Position numbers and translations under genes: made by a program | Assembly: GCF_013369385.1 (NCBI RefSeq) | Contig: NZ_SZTO01000003.1 | Coordinates: forward strand, 280,290-344,289 | Reading direction: 5' to 3' | Length of the DNA stretch: 64,000 nt | DNA from: Vibrio sp. 05-20-BW147 | Lineage (GTDB): Bacteria > Pseudomonadota > Gammaproteobacteria > Enterobacterales > Vibrionaceae | In this document: in pieces, positions 32,127 through 40,986 of the stretch | Position numbering within the stretch: the stretch's first letter is position 1 | How the letters are laid out: each line of letters opens with the position of its first letter | The notes under the pieces: model-generated | What the model saw: the letters and a program-made list of their open reading frames with translations, nothing else | Database searches by the model: none | What the model was told of the DNA's origin: nothing

Positions 32127-32254
32127 TATACCCAAACAACTTGAAGCTGCAGGTAGGCGGCAAATGAGTGAATCCCCATGAGCATAGATACGCTATGTGA
32201 TTGGGGTGAACGAATGCAGCCAACACCGCTGCAGCTTCAAGTAGGAAGGGTATA
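32127..32254. repeat. ERIC/IRU intergenic repeat element
   Basis: A 128-bp imperfect palindrome bounded by TATACCC and GGGTATA. The internal segments GTGAATCCCCATGAGCATAG and CTATGTGATTGGGGTGAACG correspond to the conserved core of the 127-bp ERIC element (both standard ERIC primer sites are recognisable). Arms ACTTGAAGCTGCAG and CTGCAGCTTCAAGT pair outside the core. It lies within the argB-argG gap and would fold in the mRNA. Confidence 0.9.
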
Positions 32255-32322
32255 ACTCAACAAGATTAAGAAGTCGTATGGCACTGACCGCCGAGTGCAG
32301 GCCAGACAAATGGAGAATGGAA

Positions 32323-33534
32323 ATGAGCAAATTAAATGTCAATAAAGTGGTTGTCGCTTATTCAGGCGGTTTGGATACGTCAGTGATCATTCCTTGGTTA
32401 AAAGAGAACTACGATTGTGAAGTGGTGGCCTTTGTTGCTGATGTGGGTCAAGGCGAGGAAGAGCTTGTCGGTATTGAAGAGAAAGCGATCGCCTCTGGCG
32501 CTTCAGAATGTTATGTCGTCGATCTGAAAGAAGAGTTGGTCGCTGACTACATCTACCCAACACTGAAAACGGGCGCTTACTACGAAGGCAAATACCTCTT
32601 GGGGACGTCTATGGCGCGTCCGGTGATTGCCAAAGCACAAGTTGAAATTGCCCGTAAAGTGGGGGCTGATGCACTGTGTCACGGCTGTACTGGTAAAGGG
32701 AATGACCAAGTGCGTTTTGAAGGTGCCTTCGCCGCATTGGCCCCTGATCTGAAAGTGATTGCGCCTTGGCGTGAATGGGATCTTGTGAGTCGTGAGCAGT
32801 GTTTAGACTACTTGGCTGAGCGCAACATTCCTTGTGCTGCGTCGTTGACCAAAATCTATTCTCGTGACGCGAATGCGTGGCATATCTCTACTGAGGGTGG
32901 CGTACTAGAAAGTACCTGGAATGCACCGAATGAAGATTGCTGGGTATGGACCGTCGATCCAGAGCAAGCGCCGAATGAAGCAGAATACGTTACCCTGCAA
33001 GTTGAAAAAGGTGAAGTTGTGGCGGTGGATGGTGAGCAAATGACGCCGTACAACGCGCTGGTTTACTTGAACGAAAAAGGGGCGAAACACGGTGTTGGTC
33101 GTATCGACATTGTAGAAAACCGTCTGGTTGGCATGAAGTCTCGTGGTTGTTATGAAACCCCAGGGGGCACCATTATGATGGAAGCGCTGCGTGCGGTTGA
33201 GCAGTTGGTGCTGGACAAAACCTCTTTTGAGTTCCGTGAAGAACTGGGTTTAAAAGCGTCTCACCTTGTCTATGATGGTCGCTGGTTCACACCACTGCGT
33301 AAATCGATCATGGCTGCGGCAGATGAGTTGGCACAGGATGTCAATGGTGAAGTCGTGGTGAAGCTGTATAAAGGTATGGCAACAGTGACGCAGAAACGTT
33401 CTGAAAACAGCTTGTATTCCGAAGCGTTTGCAACCTTTGGTGAAGATGAAGTGTACGATCAAAGCCACGCAGGCGGCTTTATTCGCCTTTACTCACTTTC
33501 TAGCCGCATTCGCGCACTCAATAGCCAGAAATAA
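32323..33534 (+). CDS. argG: ArgG, argininosuccinate synthase
   Basis: ATP-dependent condensation of citrulline and aspartate. ATG at 32323 is chosen (GGAGAATGGAA upstream, product [20 protein letters not shown]); a start 45 bp upstream is possible but unsupported. 403 residues with the PP-loop SGGLDTS and the family signatures [13 protein letters not shown] and [11 protein letters not shown]. It lies behind the ERIC element and is closed by a terminator, so argH has its own promoter. Confidence 0.98.
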   Translation: MSKLNVNKVVVAYSGGLDTSVIIPWLKENYDCEVVAFVADVGQGEEELVGIEEKAIASGASECYVVDLKEELVADYIYPTLKTGAYYEGKYLLGTSMARPVIAKAQVEIARKVGADALCHGCTGKGNDQVRFEGAFAALAPDLKVIAPWREWDLVSREQCLDYLAERNIPCAASLTKIYSRDANAWHISTEGGVLESTWNAPNEDCWVWTVDPEQAPNEAEYVTLQVEKGEVVAVDGEQMTPYNALVYLNEKGAKHGVGRIDIVENRLVGMKSRGCYETPGGTIMMEALRAVEQLVLDKTSFEFREELGLKASHLVYDGRWFTPLRKSIMAAADELAQDVNGEVVVKLYKGMATVTQKRSENSLYSEAFATFGEDEVYDQSHAGGFIRLYSLSSRIRALNSQK

Positions 33535-33560
33535 CCAGCGCGGTTATTGTTGAATACAAG

Positions 33561-33592
33561 AAAGGCTCAGCAGGCATCTGCTGAGCCTTTTT
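33561..33592 (+). terminator. Terminator after argG
   Basis: Twelve-bp stem AAGGCTCAGCAG / CTGCTGAGCCTT, loop GCAT, T run. Confidence 0.92.
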
Positions 33593-33615
33593 GTATGGGA
33601 GGTTTTAAAATTATT

Positions 33616-33654
33616 CATGAATAAATATGTAAAAATAATGAATTTATACTTTAT
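33616..33654 (+). promoter_or_regulatory. ArgR operator (two ARG boxes) upstream of argH
   Basis: Boxes at 33616-33633 (CATGAATAAATATGTAAA) and 33637-33654 (AATGAATTTATACTTTAT), separated by exactly 3 bp. Each keeps the TGAAT half and has three or so mismatches to WNTGAATWWWWATTCANW. They lie between the argG terminator and argH, which supports a separately regulated argH promoter. Confidence 0.65.
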
Positions 33655-33773
33655 TTTTTGGCGAGTTTGTCGTAACGTGGGCACATAACAATACCTGCAT
33701 TCCTTACCATGAATGGGTAAGGGATCGAGCAACACACTTACACCGGTTAGCAATAGTCATCAGGAGAGACGCA

Positions 33774-35648
33774 ATGGCATTATGGGGCGGAAGATTTACC
33801 CAAGCGGCAGATACCAGGTTCAAAGATTTTAACGATTCGCTTCGCTTTGATTACCGACTGGCCGAGCAAGACATTGTTGGCTCTATTGCTTGGTCTAAGG
33901 CGTTGCTGTCAGTCAATGTGCTGAGCAAAGAAGAGCAGCAAAAACTGGAGTTTGCGCTGAACGAATTGAAACTTGAGGTGATGGAAGATCCTCATCAAAT
34001 TCTTCATTCCGATGCGGAAGATATTCATTCGTGGGTTGAACAGCAACTGATTGGTAAAGTGGGCGACCTGGGTAAAAAGCTTCATACTGGTCGCTCGCGC
34101 AACGACCAAGTCGCCACTGACCTGAAATTATGGTGTCGCCAGCAAGGGCATCAGTTGCTGTTGGGATTGGATAAATTGCAGACGCAAATGGTGAATGTGG
34201 CAAAACAGCACCAAGCCACGGTCCTGCCGGGCTATACCCATTTACAACGTGCTCAACCTGTGACGTTTGCACATTGGTGCTTGGCCTATGTGGAAATGTT
34301 TGAGCGTGACTATTCGAGATTGAGCGATGCACTGACTCGTCTTGACACCTGCCCGTTAGGTTCAGGAGCGTTAGCGGGCACAGCGTATCCGATTGATCGT
34401 GAGCAACTGGCACAGGATTTGGGCTTCCGTCGTGCGACACGCAACTCACTGGATTCGGTCTCTGATCGCGATCATGTAATGGAGTTGATGTCAGTTGCTT
34501 CGATCTCGATGTTGCATTTATCTCGTCTTGCGGAAGACATGATTTTCTACAACTCTGGTGAGTCGGGCTTTATTGAGTTAGCCGATACGGTGACCTCAGG
34601 ATCGTCCTTGATGCCACAAAAGAAAAACCCAGATGCGCTAGAACTGATCCGTGGCAAAACGGGCCGCGTGTATGGCTCTCTTGCGGGCATGATGATGACG
34701 GTAAAAGCCTTACCGCTGGCGTACAACAAAGACATGCAAGAAGACAAAGAAGGGCTGTTCGATGCTCTCGATACTTGGAACGATTGCATGGAGATGGCAG
34801 CGCTTTGTTTTGATGGGATTAAAGTCAATGGAGAGCGCACGCTTGAAGCGGCGAAACAAGGTTACGCTAACTCGACTGAACTGGCCGATTACTTGGTGGC
34901 CAAAGGGATCCCATTCCGCGAAGCACACCATATTGTCGGTGTTGCTGTGGTCGGGGCCATTGCACAAGGCTGTGCACTTGAAGAGCTATCGCTTGAGCAA
35001 TTGCAATCTTTCTCTCCCGTGATTGAAGCCGATGTTTACCAAATTCTGACCATAGAGTCGTGTCTTGAAAAGCGCAGTGCGTTAGGTGGGGTATCACCAA
35101 AGCAAGTGGCGTATGCGGTTGAACAAGCGGACAAGCGCCTTGCTGCACGCGATACGACGTTAGTTAAGGTACGTCCTGCTCGCATCACCGATATTGAAAC
35201 TTTAGAGAGCATGGTGGCTTACTGGGCAAACCTAGGGGAAAATTTACCGCGTACACGCAGTGAGATTATCCGCGATATCGGTTTGTTTGCGGTGTCTGAA
35301 CATCAAGGCTTAGTGACCGGGTGTGCATCCCTTTACATCTACGATTCTGGTTTGGCAGAGATCCGCTCTTTAGGCATCGAAGCGGGCTGGCAGAGACAAG
35401 GTCAGGGAACGGCAGTGGTTCAGTATCTGATTGATAAAGCCAAAGACATGGCCATCAAAAAGCTGTTTGTGCTAACTCGTGCCCCTGAGTTCTTCCTGAA
35501 ACAGAACTTCGTGCAAACCTCGAAGTCGCTGCTTCCTGAAAAAGTCTTGAAAGACTGCGACAAATGCCCACGACAGCATGCGTGTGACGAAGTCGCGCTC
35601 GAATTCAATCTAAGTGAGCAGATTATTTCTCAGGTTAAAGTTGCATAG
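33774..35648 (+). CDS. argH: ArgH fused to a GNAT acetyltransferase domain (bifunctional ArgHA)
   Basis: Residues 1 to about 455 are argininosuccinate lyase, the last step of arginine synthesis, with the fumarase-superfamily signature [12 protein letters not shown]. Residues from about 462 form a GNAT acetyltransferase ([16 protein letters not shown]; acetyl-CoA loop region [15 protein letters not shown]). In Vibrio and Moritella such fusions supply N-acetylglutamate synthase, the first step, so the chain probably catalyses both ends of the pathway. The C-terminal tail has a cysteine cluster, [10 protein letters not shown]. 624 residues; good ribosome site CAGGAGAG. No separate argA is seen here. 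Confidence 0.96.
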   Translation: MALWGGRFTQAADTRFKDFNDSLRFDYRLAEQDIVGSIAWSKALLSVNVLSKEEQQKLEFALNELKLEVMEDPHQILHSDAEDIHSWVEQQLIGKVGDLGKKLHTGRSRNDQVATDLKLWCRQQGHQLLLGLDKLQTQMVNVAKQHQATVLPGYTHLQRAQPVTFAHWCLAYVEMFERDYSRLSDALTRLDTCPLGSGALAGTAYPIDREQLAQDLGFRRATRNSLDSVSDRDHVMELMSVASISMLHLSRLAEDMIFYNSGESGFIELADTVTSGSSLMPQKKNPDALELIRGKTGRVYGSLAGMMMTVKALPLAYNKDMQEDKEGLFDALDTWNDCMEMAALCFDGIKVNGERTLEAAKQGYANSTELADYLVAKGIPFREAHHIVGVAVVGAIAQGCALEELSLEQLQSFSPVIEADVYQILTIESCLEKRSALGGVSPKQVAYAVEQADKRLAARDTTLVKVRPARITDIETLESMVAYWANLGENLPRTRSEIIRDIGLFAVSEHQGLVTGCASLYIYDSGLAEIRSLGIEAGWQRQGQGTAVVQYLIDKAKDMAIKKLFVLTRAPEFFLKQNFVQTSKSLLPEKVLKDCDKCPRQHACDEVALEFNLSEQIISQVKVA

Positions 35649-35723
35649 CGTTTGATTTCATTAGAAATTTAGTTCGGGCGATAAAAAAGATCAAAAAAGA
35701 TCGTATTTTATGGGAACTATCAG

Positions 35724-35759
35724 AAAGCAGTGCAGTCTACAGAGTTACCACTGCTTTTT
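35724..35759 (+). terminator. Terminator after argH
   Basis: Nine-bp stem AAAGCAGTG / CACTGCTTT followed by TTC; the first of two consecutive hairpins after argH. Confidence 0.75.
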
Positions 35760-35778
35760 CTTAGAAATCTCTAGGAAG

Positions 35779-35813
35779 ACCCCGACACCGAGATTGGTAG
35801 CGGGGTTTTTTTA
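35779..35813 (+). terminator. Second hairpin terminator before the converging DUF3624 gene
   Basis: ACCCCG / CGGGGT outer stem with an inner ACC/GGT pairing and seven Ts on the plus strand; backs up the argH terminator. Confidence 0.75.
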
Positions 35814-36083
35814 TTTCTGCTTATCACGCGTTTTTTCACTGAGCTTGCGAGCCTGCCAAGGCAAAATCACGTACTTCATCCATAAATGCAAAAAGAGCAA
35901 AATGTTAAAAGCAAATCCGGCCACGATCAGAGCAATTGATTCGATTGAGGTGGGGTTGTCTCTGAATGCGAACCACCAAATGATCCAGCATATAACGGAC
36001 AACACGGTCAATTGATCGAGGCAGCGCTGGCATCGACCTATCTTTTTCCAAAACCAGTGTTGAGAGCAATCGTTACATGACAT
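35811..36083 (-). CDS. Small membrane protein with paired CxxC motifs (DUF3624-like)
   Basis: 90 residues. The N-terminus MSCNDCSQHWFWKKIGRCQRC has two CxxC pairs (Cys3, Cys6, Cys18, Cys21), suggesting metal or redox binding in the cytoplasm. Two membrane helices follow (about residues 23-42 and 48-70), then a basic tail. I recognise it from memory as the vibrio DUF3624 family, whose function is unknown to me. The start fits the cysteine-rich beginning; it runs towards argH. Confidence 0.75.
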   Translation of the reverse strand: MSCNDCSQHWFWKKIGRCQRCLDQLTVLSVICWIIWWFAFRDNPTSIESIALIVAGFAFNILLFLHLWMKYVILPWQARKLSEKTRDKQK

Positions 36084-36184
36084 GTGGTCAATTCCATGGA
36101 TAAATTGAGTAAAGTTTCATGACAAAACCTGCCGCCTATTGGGTATAGTATAAAAGTAACGTACGGAAACTTAAGTACAATATG

Positions 36185-36297
36185 AAATAAAAACCGCTGT
36201 GAGGCGGTCGTTATTTGCCTGCGGCAAATTTCCTTTGTTCTGGCGTCGAGAGTGGGATGAAGATGAAACATCTCATCATTAAACACGACGAAAAATT
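36185..36297 (-). ncRNA. Candidate small RNA divergent from oxyR (OxyS-like position)
   Basis: On the minus strand: a GATGA / TCATC hairpin (36262-36277), a single-stranded stretch containing AAAGGA, a 7-bp perfect hairpin ATTTGCC-GCA-GGCAAAT (36213-36229), and a terminator ACCGC-CTCACA-GCGGT followed by TTTTATTT (36208 to 36185). A TAATAA at 36310-36305 could be the -10, giving a transcript of about 110 nt, near the length of E. coli OxyS, which is likewise divergent from oxyR. No primary-sequence similarity to OxyS is evident. The terminator does not belong to any recognised gene. Confidence 0.4.
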
Positions 36298-36309
36298 TTG
36301 ATAGTTATT

Positions 36310-36346
36310 AGAATCTGATGTTATGTTTTTGATAGCTATATTCTAT
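36310..36346. promoter_or_regulatory. OxyR-like binding site upstream of oxyR
   Basis: 36332-36346 reads ATAGCTATATTCTAT, agreeing with the OxyR half-motif ATAGNTNNNANCTAT at all but one fixed position. A second, poor half lies 7 bp further upstream (36310-36324, ending TTAT), the spacing expected for the tetramer. It overlaps the region just before the oxyR start and fits autoregulation. Confidence 0.45.
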
Positions 36347-36356
36347 TGAGGTGGGT

Positions 36357-37256
36357 ATGAACATTCGCGATTTCGAATACCTAGTGGCTTTGGCAGAGCA
36401 TAAACATTTCAGAAAAGCAGCTGAAGCGTGTTTCGTGAGTCAACCAACACTAAGCGGACAAATTCGTAAACTGGAAGAAGAGATAGGGACAACGCTACTT
36501 GAGCGTAGCAGTCGTCGAGTGCTTTTTACCGATGCTGGTTTGCAACTTGTTGAGCAGGCAAAAAATATTCTCAAAGAGGTCAAAACCTTTAAAGAGATGG
36601 CAAGTGGTCAAAGTGGGGCGATGACAGGGCCGATGCATATTGGCTTTATTCCAACGCTGGGCCCTTATTTATTGCCAAAAATTGTACCTCAACTCAAAGA
36701 GCGTTTCCCTGAGCTGGAGCTGTTTTTGCACGAAGCACAAACACAACAGTTAGTGCGACAGCTCGAAGATGGCAAACTCGATTGCTTAGTACTGGCGTCG
36801 GTAGCAGAGACTGAACCATTTAAAGAAATTGAAGTGTATAACGAACCATTAAGTGTTGCGGTGCCATGCCATCATGAATGGGCTGCGCTCGAACAGCTGG
36901 ATATGTTAGAGCTCAATGGAAAAACCGTATTAGCGCTTGGGGATGGTCATTGCCTTCGCGATCAGGCGTTAGGATTTTGTTTCGCGGCAGGTGCTCGTGA
37001 TGATGAACGCTTTAAAGCGACCAGCTTGGAAACGTTGCGCAATATGGTCGCTGCGGGGGCTGGGATCACCTTGCTGCCAGAGCTCTCGGTACCAAAAGAG
37101 AAGCAAAAAGATGGCGTGAGTTATATAAAAGCGGTCAATCCGGTGCCTTCTCGGACGATCGTGGTGGTTTATCGCCCTGGCTCTCCACTGCGTGCGCGTT
37201 TTGAGCAGTTGGCAGCAACCATCAAAGAACTGCTCGTGAGTGGTTCAAAGCAGTAA
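36357..37256 (+). CDS. oxyR: OxyR, hydrogen-peroxide-sensing LysR-type regulator
   Basis: Redox-switched activator of peroxide defence. 299 residues: N-terminal winged helix (EACFVSQPTLSGQIRKLEEE), C-terminal sensing domain with both switch cysteines at the E. coli positions, Cys199 and Cys208, in GDGHCLRDQALGFCF. ATG at 36357 (MNIRDFEYL) matches the family start. Upstream lie an OxyR-like site and a possible divergent sRNA; downstream a terminator separates it from mrcA. Confidence 0.96.
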   Translation: MNIRDFEYLVALAEHKHFRKAAEACFVSQPTLSGQIRKLEEEIGTTLLERSSRRVLFTDAGLQLVEQAKNILKEVKTFKEMASGQSGAMTGPMHIGFIPTLGPYLLPKIVPQLKERFPELELFLHEAQTQQLVRQLEDGKLDCLVLASVAETEPFKEIEVYNEPLSVAVPCHHEWAALEQLDMLELNGKTVLALGDGHCLRDQALGFCFAAGARDDERFKATSLETLRNMVAAGAGITLLPELSVPKEKQKDGVSYIKAVNPVPSRTIVVVYRPGSPLRARFEQLAATIKELLVSGSKQ

Positions 37257-37280
37257 TGTTTGTCTGCTGCGCCAATAAAT

Positions 37281-37310
37281 AAAAAGGTTGCCAAATGGCA
37301 ACCTTTTTTG
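37281..37310. terminator. Terminator between oxyR and mrcA
   Basis: AAAAAGGTTGCC-AAAT-GGCAACCTTTTTT, usable from both strands and thus by both converging genes. Confidence 0.9.
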
Positions 37311-37326
37311 TTTTTGACTGGCTAAC

Positions 37327-39840
37327 TTAGAACAATGCTTCTTCATCACTTGAAGAAGAATAGATGCTTTCTTCCTCGACGCTCGAAACATACTCGGTCG
37401 GCTCTGTACCACGAATGAAATACTCAAACAGAGAGCTTTCGTCTGTTTTGTTGGTGAGTAATCCTGTTTCTCGGTCAATACGGACACGAACAATGTTGGC
37501 GGGGAGTACTTTCTCGTGCTCTGGAACTCCGTCGAGAGCCAACTTCATAAAATCGATCCACGCTGGCAATGCGGTTTTAGCTCCCGATTCGGCCCCAGAG
37601 GTTTGTTGGCTATCTAAGTTGGCGTTAGTGGTGGTTTTACCGAGTGTACGGCTATGATCATCAAAGCCCACCCACGAAATCGCTACCACACCCGGACCAT
37701 AACCGTTATACCAAGCATCTTTGGAATCGTTGGTTGTGCCGGTTTTACCGCCGATATCGCGTCGCCCCAACGTTTGTGCACGCCAGCCAGTACCATTCCA
37801 ACCTGTACCTTCACGCCAGTTACCACCACCCCAGATATTGCTGTACATCATTTCGCGCATGATAAAGGCGTTCTGTTCGCTGATCACTTGCTTGGCAAAT
37901 GGCTGAGTAATCTCGGTGCTTTCACCATTCCCATTATCTACAACGGCTTCTGTGGCCACTGGGCAATCTTGCTGACAGATGGTTTGTGGCTGCGACTCAA
38001 ACACGACATTGCCATAAGGATCTTCAATATGGCTGATGTAATAAGGCTCTACATAGTAGCCCCCATTGGCAAAAACCGAGAATCCCTGTGCCATTTTCAT
38101 CGGTGTTAAACTACCAGCACCAAGTGCAATCGTTTCTGAACGTGGCAGTTGGTCGAGCTCAAAACCAAAGCGAGTGAGGTATTCACGCGTTTCGTCCAGC
38201 CCTACTTCACGTAGAGTACGAACCGCCATGACGTTTTTCGACGTCGCTAGGCCGATACGTAAACGGGTTGGACCAATATAAGTCGGAGGCGAGTTCTTAG
38301 GACGCCATGCCGTACCTTGGCTTTCATCCCACTTGTTGATTGGTGCGTCGTTGATCAACGTGGCCAGAGTCATGCCTTTATCGACCGCAGCTGAGTAAAT
38401 AAAGGGTTTGATACTCGAACCCACTTGACGAACGGACATGGTGGCGCGGTTGAACTTGTTATGGACAAAGTTGAAACCACCAACGAGAGAAAGTACCGCA
38501 CCATTATCAGGATTCATGGCGATAAAAGCCGTGTTTGCATTTGGCACTTGGCTTAGTTGCCAGCTTTCATGCTGATCACCCTTTTCATCTTGCGTCATCA
38601 TTTTGCGCACCCAAACTTGCTCACCTTCAGCAAGGATTTCTTTGGCTGAAGTTGGGGCGCTGCCTTGGCGTTCATCAGTAATGAATTTACGTGCCCAATT
38701 CATACCTGACCAAGCGATGGTTTGGCTTTGTTCACGTTTAACCCAAAGGGTTGCGTTTTTGCCTTCAACCTTGGTCACAATGGCTGGTAGCAAATCGCCG
38801 TAAGCCGGTTGGTTGCTTAGATGCTCGTCCATCTTAGTTTCATCCCAAGCGGACTCGCCTGCTTTCCAAAGTACACTTTCTGCGCCACGGTACCCATGGC
38901 GTTCATCATAGGCCAACAAGTTGTCAATCGCTGCTTTGTTGGCTGCGGCTTGGAGCTTGGAGTCGATGGTCATATAGACATTCATACCAGAAGTATACGC
39001 TTTCTCTTCACCGTACTCCTGTACCATCCAAGCTCGAGCAAGTTCAGCAACATACGGTGCGCTGACTTCGATCTCTGCGCCATGGAACTGAGAGATCAGA
39101 GTTTCCGCACGTGCGGCATCATACTCTTCTTGGGTAATGTATTTTTCATCCAACATACGCATTAGAACGACATTGCGACGATTGGTCGCACGTTCTAGAG
39201 AGTAGATCGGATTGAGCGTTGATGGTGCTTTTGGCATTCCCGCCAAAGTTGCAATCTCGCTTAAGGAGAGATCTTGCAAATCTTTGCCAAAATAAACACG
39301 AGCCGCCGCGCCAAAGCCATAAGAGCGATAACCAAGGAAAATCTTGTTAACGTACAGCTCCATAATCTCTTCTTTTGATAAGAGCTGTTCGATGTGAATC
39401 GCAATAAAAATCTCTTTCACTTTACGCATCAATTTCTTCTCGTTCGAGAGGAAGAAATTACGTGCTAGCTGCTGAGTGATGGTGCTTGCCCCTTGTTTGG
39501 CAGAGCCTGACATTGCGACAACTAACGCCGCTCGGGTAATGCCGATTGGGTCAATCCCGTAATGGTCATAGAAGCGACTGTCTTCTGTCGCGATCAGCGC
39601 GTGGATCAACGATTGAGGAATTTGATCGTAGGTGACTGGAATACGACGCTTCTCACCAAATTGCGCAATTAATTTCCCATCTTGGCTAAACACCTGCATC
39701 GGCGTTTGCAGTTCGACATCTTTAAGTGTCGCGACATCGGGTAGGTCTGGCTTTACGTATTGATAAAAGCCAAAAATTGTTGTGACTCCAAGAATTATGC
39801 AAACTAATGCAAATATAAGTAATCGCTTTATGAACTTCAC
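37327..39840 (-). CDS. mrcA: PBP1A, bifunctional penicillin-binding protein
   Basis: Class A penicillin-binding protein that polymerises and cross-links peptidoglycan. 837 residues: a single N-terminal anchor (about 7-28), the GT51 glycosyltransferase domain with catalytic Glu in ATEDSRFYDHYGID, an OB-like insert, and the transpeptidase domain with SxxK in GSSIKPFIYS and KTGTT near the end. The start is GTG (MKFIKRLLIF). It is divergent from pilM, as in E. coli (mrcA-hofM). Confidence 0.97.
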   Translation of the reverse strand: MKFIKRLLIFALVCIILGVTTIFGFYQYVKPDLPDVATLKDVELQTPMQVFSQDGKLIAQFGEKRRIPVTYDQIPQSLIHALIATEDSRFYDHYGIDPIGITRAALVVAMSGSAKQGASTITQQLARNFFLSNEKKLMRKVKEIFIAIHIEQLLSKEEIMELYVNKIFLGYRSYGFGAAARVYFGKDLQDLSLSEIATLAGMPKAPSTLNPIYSLERATNRRNVVLMRMLDEKYITQEEYDAARAETLISQFHGAEIEVSAPYVAELARAWMVQEYGEEKAYTSGMNVYMTIDSKLQAAANKAAIDNLLAYDERHGYRGAESVLWKAGESAWDETKMDEHLSNQPAYGDLLPAIVTKVEGKNATLWVKREQSQTIAWSGMNWARKFITDERQGSAPTSAKEILAEGEQVWVRKMMTQDEKGDQHESWQLSQVPNANTAFIAMNPDNGAVLSLVGGFNFVHNKFNRATMSVRQVGSSIKPFIYSAAVDKGMTLATLINDAPINKWDESQGTAWRPKNSPPTYIGPTRLRIGLATSKNVMAVRTLREVGLDETREYLTRFGFELDQLPRSETIALGAGSLTPMKMAQGFSVFANGGYYVEPYYISHIEDPYGNVVFESQPQTICQQDCPVATEAVVDNGNGESTEITQPFAKQVISEQNAFIMREMMYSNIWGGGNWREGTGWNGTGWRAQTLGRRDIGGKTGTTNDSKDAWYNGYGPGVVAISWVGFDDHSRTLGKTTTNANLDSQQTSGAESGAKTALPAWIDFMKLALDGVPEHEKVLPANIVRVRIDRETGLLTNKTDESSLFEYFIRGTEPTEYVSSVEEESIYSSSSDEEALF

Positions 39841-39978
39841 CGGAGAATCCCTGTTTAGTTGAGGCTGTATGACGGCAAACCCTTGTACTCTAGGCTAAAA
39901 AGTTAGCTCGCTGCTATTAACTCTTATTTAACGGTTAATAACAACCTTTGAGCTAAAGAAAATGGGAGCTATTTTGAG

Positions 39979-40986
39979 ATGGGTAAGCCGTTCGTTACCG
40001 GAATTGATATTGGTCATCGTAGCCTCAAGGCTGTCATTCTGAAACCTTATGGAGAACGCTACGCTCTATTGGGTTATAAAGAAATAATCATTAATGAGGG
40101 CATTTTCTCAGATAATCACACTTTGAATCATCAAGAAATTGTCAATAGCTTGAAAGAACTAAAGAAAGAACTGCCTCTCTTTCGTTATCAAGTTTCTCTC
40201 GCTGTGCCAGATAGTGCGGTGATCAGCAAGATACTTTCAATCGACTCTGAACTTGATGGTCGCGAGCGCGAGTTTGCTATTATCCAAGCTTTTGCACATC
40301 AATCTCCTTTTCCTGTTGATGAGCTTTTTATCGACTACGTCAAGTTGGTGGATGAGAGCGTAAAGAACCACTCTAGTTATCAAGTATACGCAACCAAAAA
40401 AGAAGTGGTGGAAAGTCGTATGCGCGTCACCCAAGAAGTTGGATTGAAGCCTGTCTTGGTGGATGTGCATGCTCACAGCTTATGCCATGTCTTAACCTTG
40501 GCAGCGCAGCAGCATCCAGATAAAGCCAATTATTGCCTTCTCGATGTCGGATATGAAACGACGTCGTTAGTGATTACGAGACGTAATGAGCTGCCTTTGG
40601 TCAAGGAGTTTGCATATGGAGTTTCACATCTTAATGCTTCAATTGGAGGTGATCTGACTGCTCCTGATGCTCATGAAAAAACCGACATCTTTAATAAAGA
40701 GCTGACAGAGCGAGTGCGCCGGCAATTGCAATTGTTTCAATCGATGGAAACGCAGAGCAAAGTGAATGGTATCTGGCTTTGTGGAGAGGGCGCAGTGACG
40801 CCTTTACTCAGTGAAACATTGCAGCGAAAGCTGAGTTTGGATTGCGAAGTGCTTAATCCGTTAGGGCTATTCGAGCAAAAAACCGCAAAGAGCAAGCGAC
40901 GGGTTGTGGATTGGCATCATTTTTCCGTGGCGGCCGGTTTGGCGGTGAGCGGCATTCAATGGTTGGAGGGCAATGATGCAGCATAA
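39979..40986 (+). CDS. pilM: PilM, type IV pilus actin-like ATPase
   Basis: Cytoplasmic FtsA/actin-like protein that binds the N-terminus of PilN in the pilus alignment complex. 335 residues; the phosphate-binding start is VTGIDIGHRSLKAVIL, and a second nucleotide motif is CLLDVGYETTSLVI. First of five tightly packed genes; its end overlaps pilN. Confidence 0.95.
   Translation: MGKPFVTGIDIGHRSLKAVILKPYGERYALLGYKEIIINEGIFSDNHTLNHQEIVNSLKELKKELPLFRYQVSLAVPDSAVISKILSIDSELDGREREFAIIQAFAHQSPFPVDELFIDYVKLVDESVKNHSSYQVYATKKEVVESRMRVTQEVGLKPVLVDVHAHSLCHVLTLAAQQHPDKANYCLLDVGYETTSLVITRRNELPLVKEFAYGVSHLNASIGGDLTAPDAHEKTDIFNKELTERVRRQLQLFQSMETQSKVNGIWLCGEGAVTPLLSETLQRKLSLDCEVLNPLGLFEQKTAKSKRRVVDWHHFSVAAGLAVSGIQWLEGNDAA

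Noticed and set aside
36038..36286. 82-codon open frame on the minus strand upstream of the DUF3624-like gene
   Set aside because: It overlaps the start of a better-supported gene in another frame, has no recognisable protein features, and runs through the terminator-like hairpin.
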